DNA from: Pirellulales bacterium
GTDB taxonomy: Bacteria; Planctomycetota; Planctomycetia; Pirellulales; JACPPG01
Reading direction: 5' to 3'
NCBI GenBank assembly: GCA_035546535.1
Contig: DASZWQ010000154.1
Coordinates: 22,811-86,810, forward strand
Length of the DNA: 64,000 nucleotides
Shown: positions 60,448 to 64,000 of the stretch, piece after piece
Numbering within the stretch: the stretch's first letter is position 1
Layout of the letters: each line of letters starts with the position of its first letter
Position numbers and translations under genes: made by a program
Notes under the pieces: generated by a model
Told to the model about the DNA's origin: nothing
The model's database searches: none
What the model saw: the letters and a program-made list of their open reading frames with translations, nothing else

Positions 60448-61356
60448 TTATCGCGTAATCAACCACGTAACCATGTTCTTGGTCACCTGGTCGGCCGCGT
60501 CTTGCTGCACGAAATGGCTGGCGGTGGGGATCGTGATCAACGTCAGGTCGTTGTCGATCATGTCCCACGTGCCGTTGAGCGCCCCGGACAAGAGCGCCGT
60601 GTCTTTCAGCCCGTGGAACATCAGCACCGGGCATTTGACCTTCGGATAGGGTTGATTCTCATCGTAGGTGTACGGCTCGCGCGGATAGTTCGCCTTGTAG
60701 TAGTTGAGCATCCCTTCCATGCTCGACCGCTTGAACGCTTCGATATATTTTTCGCGAGCCGCGGAATCCTTGACCCAGAAGGCCAGCATCTCGGGCTTCA
60801 CCTTCGAGGCCGCGTCGGGCTGCTGGAAGTTGCGCGCGTACTGGCTGGCCTTCTGCTGCGCCGGATTGTTCGCCAGCTCGCGGGACAGGCCCTTGGGGTG
60901 CGGCAAGTTGAGGATCACCAGCTTTTCGGTCGTCTCGGGATGGGTCATGGCGTAGGTCCAGGCCACGATCCCGCCCCAGTCGTGCCCGACGATGATCGCC
61001 TTGTCGGCCTTGAAGTGTTTGACCACCGCGTCGATGTCGGCCACGAGCTTGTCGAGTTTGTAGTTGTCAACGCCCTCGGGCTGGTCGCTCTTGTTGTAGC
61101 CGCGCATGTCGATGGCCACGACCTGAAAGTGCTTGGCCAGCTCGGGCATCTGGGCGCGCCAGGTGTACCAGAAATCGGGAAAGCCGTGGATCAGGACGAC
61201 GAGCGGCCCTTTTCCCATCGTGACGTAGTGGATCTTCACGCCGTCGGAATCGACGAAGCCCTCTTCGCCCCCCAGCTCTTCGGCCGACGCGAACTGAAAA
61301 GCGAAAGCCACCAAGGTCGGAACGAGCGCGGACACGAGCCACATTCTGAACGTCAT
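60448..61356 (-). CDS. Secreted epoxide-hydrolase-like alpha/beta hydrolase
   Basis: 302 residues. A signal peptide (about 1-25, ending FASAEE) is followed by the fold: [18 protein letters not shown] (HGFP oxyanion motif), [15 protein letters not shown], and the nucleophile Asp 126 in [14 protein letters not shown]. The acid is probably in HGLKDTALL and the base is His (about 281) in PTASHFVQQ. Asp at the nucleophile elbow, with the lid Tyr context, indicates an epoxide hydrolase or haloalkane dehalogenase rather than an esterase. Export is unusual for these enzymes and suggests action in the periplasm or outside the cell. Confidence 0.85.
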   Translation of the reverse strand: MTFRMWLVSALVPTLVAFAFQFASAEELGGEEGFVDSDGVKIHYVTMGKGPLVVLIHGFPDFWYTWRAQMPELAKHFQVVAIDMRGYNKSDQPEGVDNYKLDKLVADIDAVVKHFKADKAIIVGHDWGGIVAWTYAMTHPETTEKLVILNLPHPKGLSRELANNPAQQKASQYARNFQQPDAASKVKPEMLAFWVKDSAAREKYIEAFKRSSMEGMLNYYKANYPREPYTYDENQPYPKVKCPVLMFHGLKDTALLSGALNGTWDMIDNDLTLITIPTASHFVQQDAADQVTKNMVTWLITR

Positions 61357-61586
61357 GATTCAATTCTCCCCGTTACCGGCCTCGTGATGGCACAACCAGT
61401 GGCTCGCCGAGCGCCGACGCGAATCCGAAAGGACACAAGATAGGCAAGCCGGCAGCATAGTCACGGTCGGAGCACGGGTCAAATTGGCACCCATGGCGCG
61501 ACTGGCGCTTTTTGTCGGCTACCATAGGGGCGCATGGACCGACGTTTTGCGCCGGTTAGTCGGCGATCCCTTTGTGGCGGCACGAC

Positions 61587-61829
61587 ATGGCATCGCACCA
61601 ATTGGCATTCGTCGTCGATGGACGATCCCGCGCTCGCGAGGCGGTCATCGCCGCATTTCGCGCCAGGCAGTTCCAATTGGTCCTCGCGGCGCGGCGCAAG
61701 TACGCCGCGGAATTTGCCGCCGCCGGTCGGCTGCGACGGGCGAGGCTCGTCTTGCGCATCCGCCGCGAAATCCAGGCTTTGCTGCGCGCAGAGCTCCATC
61801 GGCTGGCGTCGATTGAGTCGCTGTACTAG
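61587..61829 (+). CDS. Possible small basic helical protein
   Basis: 80 residues from ATG 61587, almost entirely Arg/Ala/Leu helix (SRAREAVIAAFRARQFQLVL and RLRRARLVLRIRREIQALLR). It has no clear ribosome site and could be chance coding in GC-rich DNA, but composition is more protein-like than the neighbouring frames. Confidence 0.35.
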   Translation: MASHQLAFVVDGRSRAREAVIAAFRARQFQLVLAARRKYAAEFAAAGRLRRARLVLRIRREIQALLRAELHRLASIESLY

Positions 61830-61949
61830 GCCCCTAGGCCCGCCGCGGCCGCGGCCAATTTGCGAGCTATATATCCCTAGCCGCCCGATCGCCGGCTTCG
61901 TCGAATTCGCGCGGGCGCGGCACGGTGTTTACGAACCAGGAACGAAACC

Positions 61950-62450
61950 ATGGCTCGTCCATCGCGGTTTTCTGCTGATACTGTCTGCGTGCCGATGTTT
62001 GCGCGCGTCGTGCTCGCATGCTTGGGCGGCGTGGATCTGGTGCGCGGTGTGTTGCACACCTTTCTGGTGCAGCATTCGGCAGTCGACGTCGCAGGCCTTG
62101 ATTTGACTCACTCGGGCCAGGACCAGTTGCTGCTCTTGGGGGCGTTCGGCATCTCGAACTTTTTGACCGGCGCCCTGTTTCTTGCCGTGGCCTACGGAGC
62201 CAAACAATTGGTGCCCGCCGTGTTGGCCATCATCCCCACGGCCCACGCGCTCGGCTTTATCGCGTTTCGTTTGAACAACATTCACCCCGAAGCGCCGTTT
62301 CCCGGCCGCAGCTTCATGCTCGTCTATGCGAGCGTCAGCATCCTGACGTTCGTAGCGAGCATTGTGGCGATGCGCCGGCAGCGCCGCGGCGGCATCGATG
62401 GCGGATCGATTCACGCGCCCTCGGTCAGCGGCGCGAGCGAAGCCCGATAG
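61950..62450 (+). CDS. Small integral membrane protein, unknown
   Basis: 166 residues with four hydrophobic segments (ARVVLACLGGVDLVRGVLHT, LLLLGAFGISNFLTGALFLA, LVPAVLAIIPTAHALGFIAF, FMLVYASVSILTFVASIVAM) and a short polar C-terminus. I recognise no family. It converges on the anti-sigma-like gene 48 bp away. Confidence 0.65.
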   Translation: MARPSRFSADTVCVPMFARVVLACLGGVDLVRGVLHTFLVQHSAVDVAGLDLTHSGQDQLLLLGAFGISNFLTGALFLAVAYGAKQLVPAVLAIIPTAHALGFIAFRLNNIHPEAPFPGRSFMLVYASVSILTFVASIVAMRRQRRGGIDGGSIHAPSVSGASEAR

Positions 62451-62498
62451 CGCGCGTGGTAGAGCTTCGCCCGTCATGAATCCGCCAGGTGTCCGGCT

Positions 62499-63464
62499 TT
62501 AGTCGGCGTGGGCTTTGCCGGCGGACGACGCCGATTGCCCAAGGCCGGGTCCCATCAGCTCGACGAGGAGTTTGCTCCGCTCCTCGGCTCGTTTTGCATC
62601 GAAGACCATCGCGTCCGGGCTCATGTTTCCTGCCAGGCTGTAACTGGGCTCGGTCGCGGGAGAGGTCTCGACCAGGTCGAATGTGATGTTGGCGAACACC
62701 CGGTCATCGATACGATGCCGCAGTTCGAGCCGCTCCAGGGTATGGGAGTGCGTGTCGATCTCGAGCCATGCTTCGTTCAAAGGCGAGCGAGTCGTTTCCG
62801 GCTTAGCCACGGCGTGGATCGTTTGCCGGCCATTGCGCGCCGTCCGTTTGTCCAGAGTCAGATCGAATTGGCGCAAGAACACGTTCGTGACTTGCTTTTC
62901 GTTGAGGCTGAGCACGACGGCAAACCGCCGCAGCGCCGGGGGAATTTCCGGTTTTGCGAAATAGAGCCCCCGTTGTCCGTCGGTGACCCACATCCCGCCT
63001 TGCGGGTCGCGGCCCCACAAAACCTGTTTGTCTCCCTCTTCGATCCGTGCGCGAAACGCATCGCCACGGGTCCACACCTGAACGGTTCCGCGAGGATTCA
63101 AAAATGAAAATCGCTGGGCAAACCCTCGCGGCACGTTGACTTCGACGTCGTAGCAGCGATCGACATCCGCCAGGCGACCGCGTACTTCTTCCAGCATTCC
63201 CGCAGCGCTCGACGCCTGAACGTTGGTGGCGAAATAGCCGACCAGGCCGACTCCTACCAACAGGAGCGCGGCGGCCGCCGACGTCCAGAGGACGGCCGAA
63301 TACCTTCGCCGCTGTGTGCCGCTGTCGAGCGCCTCGGCCACCAGGAGCCGGCGCTGAATGGCCTTCAGATTCCTCTCGACGTCGATTGGTTCGCCGGTCG
63401 TTGCCAAATGACGGGCCACCAGGGACTCGACGTCCGTTTCGGCAAATCGTTTCGGCTCGCTCAT
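62499..63464 (-). CDS. Membrane anti-sigma-like protein with LolA-like domain
   Basis: 321 residues. A cytoplasmic N-terminus (about 1-55), one membrane helix (about 57-82, SAAAALLLVGVGLVGYFATN), and an extracytoplasmic beta-rich domain (GTVQVWTRGDAFRARIEEGD, GGMWVTDGQRGLYFAKPEIP) like LolA/LolB or DUF2092-type proteins. Its ATG overlaps the sigma factor stop (63461-63464), so it is the partner and presumed inhibitor or sensor. No ZAS motif (HxxxCxxC) is seen, so inhibition is inferred from context alone. Confidence 0.7.
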   Translation of the reverse strand: MSEPKRFAETDVESLVARHLATTGEPIDVERNLKAIQRRLLVAEALDSGTQRRRYSAVLWTSAAAALLLVGVGLVGYFATNVQASSAAGMLEEVRGRLADVDRCYDVEVNVPRGFAQRFSFLNPRGTVQVWTRGDAFRARIEEGDKQVLWGRDPQGGMWVTDGQRGLYFAKPEIPPALRRFAVVLSLNEKQVTNVFLRQFDLTLDKRTARNGRQTIHAVAKPETTRSPLNEAWLEIDTHSHTLERLELRHRIDDRVFANITFDLVETSPATEPSYSLAGNMSPDAMVFDAKRAEERSKLLVELMGPGLGQSASSAGKAHAD

Positions 63465-63979
63465 GGCACGATTCGCTCCGAAAAATGGGCGTTCAAAAAT
63501 GCCGCCATGGTTTTTCGCGCGCGGTGCAGGATCACGCGAATCCCTGCCGGCTTCATGCCAATGATGTCGGCAATCCCACGCGGCTCATGGCCCAGGCTGG
63601 CCAGCTCCAGCACGCAGCGATCGCGCATGGACAGGCTTTGCAGTCCGCGGTGGATCGCATCGTTCAGTTCGGTAGCCATCACAACGTCAGCGGGCGAGGC
63701 GGCCCGGGGGTCGACGACCTGCGGAGCTGTTTCTTGTTGGCCGCTGGAATTATTGAGGCTCAGAACCTCTCGGCGCCGGACGGTGAGATTGATGCAGCCA
63801 TTTGTGACAGCGCGGTACAGCAGCTTTCGACCGTCGCGATCCAGATCGTAGCTTCCGGCACGACGCAATAGCCGGTAAATCGCCTCTTGGACGATATCCT
63901 CGGCAGCGGTACGGTCACCAATCAGCGAAGCGGCATACCGCACCGCGGCAGGCAATTCCTTCTCAATCCAACCATCCAC
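63461..63979 (-). CDS. ECF-type RNA polymerase sigma factor
   Basis: 172 residues. Region 2 is DRTAAEDIVQEAIYRLLRRA and region 4 is LSMRDRCVLELASLGHEPRG followed by IADIIGMKPAGIRVILHRAR. It directs polymerase to a specific regulon, probably held off by the downstream membrane protein, with which it shares a 4-bp ATGA overlap. The start is GTG 63979, preceded by GAGAAGG; the frame stays open to the window edge, so an upstream start outside the window cannot be excluded. Confidence 0.9.
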   Translation of the reverse strand: MDGWIEKELPAAVRYAASLIGDRTAAEDIVQEAIYRLLRRAGSYDLDRDGRKLLYRAVTNGCINLTVRRREVLSLNNSSGQQETAPQVVDPRAASPADVVMATELNDAIHRGLQSLSMRDRCVLELASLGHEPRGIADIIGMKPAGIRVILHRARKTMAAFLNAHFSERIVP

Positions 63980-64000
63980 GCGGACGCCTTCTCTCTCAGT

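Noticed and set aside
1..64000. tRNA, rRNA, integrase or phage genes
   Set aside because: No cloverleaf with a TTCGANNC arm, no rRNA-like stretch and no recombinase motif was recognised by eye; a scan with a covariance-model tool would be needed to exclude small RNAs.

Overview
The window looks like chromosomal DNA of a planctomycete, most likely of the Pirellulales type. It is GC-rich. The family content fits: exported proteins with the LEPR-XLL N-terminal motif and a C-terminal dockerin, PQQ-like beta-propeller proteins, an FG-GAP protein, a Ser/Thr kinase fused to a long repeat region, an ECF sigma/anti-sigma pair, LL-diaminopimelate aminotransferase, and many short twin-hairpin repeats. 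A lone fliM implies a flagellated stage. I saw no rRNA, tRNA, CRISPR array, prophage or transposase gene. This is a core-like region with lineage-specific accessory genes.

Layout. 0-10 kb: gene tail, FG-GAP protein, fliM, proA, a membrane glycosyltransferase, an RlmI-like rRNA methyltransferase, a secreted alpha/beta hydrolase and a PQQ-like propeller. 10.5-19 kb: two adjacent, paralogous, extremely glycine-rich (PE_PGRS-like) proteins of about 1,270 and 1,336 residues, each LEPR-XLL to dockerin. 19-20.2 kb: three small stress-type proteins (DUF892, YqjD/DUF883-like, CsbD). 20.5-27.3 kb: a secreted propeller-like protein, a large MscS channel, an ABC exporter half-transporter and a second PQQ-like protein. 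27.3-32.1 kb: a Ser/Thr kinase followed by a PAS histidine kinase. 32.6-39.4 kb: an Nramp-related transporter with altered metal motifs, a sphingosine-1-phosphate-lyase-like PLP enzyme downstream of an FGGY kinase, and a divergent N-acyl-D-amino-acid deacylase. 39.4-42.8 kb: small genes and a membrane histidine kinase. 42.8-48.7 kb: a long minus-strand run of a BNR-repeat protein overlapping a MoaD/ThiS-like protein, DoxX-like, SRPBCC, PhnB-like VOC, transglutaminase-like, SRPBCC, ArsR and a secreted VOC protein. 48.7-64 kb: a MITE-like insertion, small secreted proteins, YjbQ, DapL, a hotdog thioesterase, an aldehyde dehydrogenase, a three-gene ABC operon, an epoxide-hydrolase-like protein, and the ECF sigma/anti-sigma pair.

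The strongest non-routine signals are: a 123-bp element with perfect 19-bp terminal inverted repeats and a 10-bp target duplication at 48.8 kb, with a second copy of its twin-hairpin core at 51.8 kb; palindromic repeats between convergent gene ends; the tandem PGRS-like dockerin paralogues; the kinase/S1P-lyase-like/D-acylase cluster; the BNR plus ubiquitin-fold gene pair; and a near-consensus promoter that should give a leaderless arsR transcript. Starts were chosen from Shine-Dalgarno position, signal peptides, family length and neighbours; GTG starts are common here. All family assignments come from reading motifs, with no database search.
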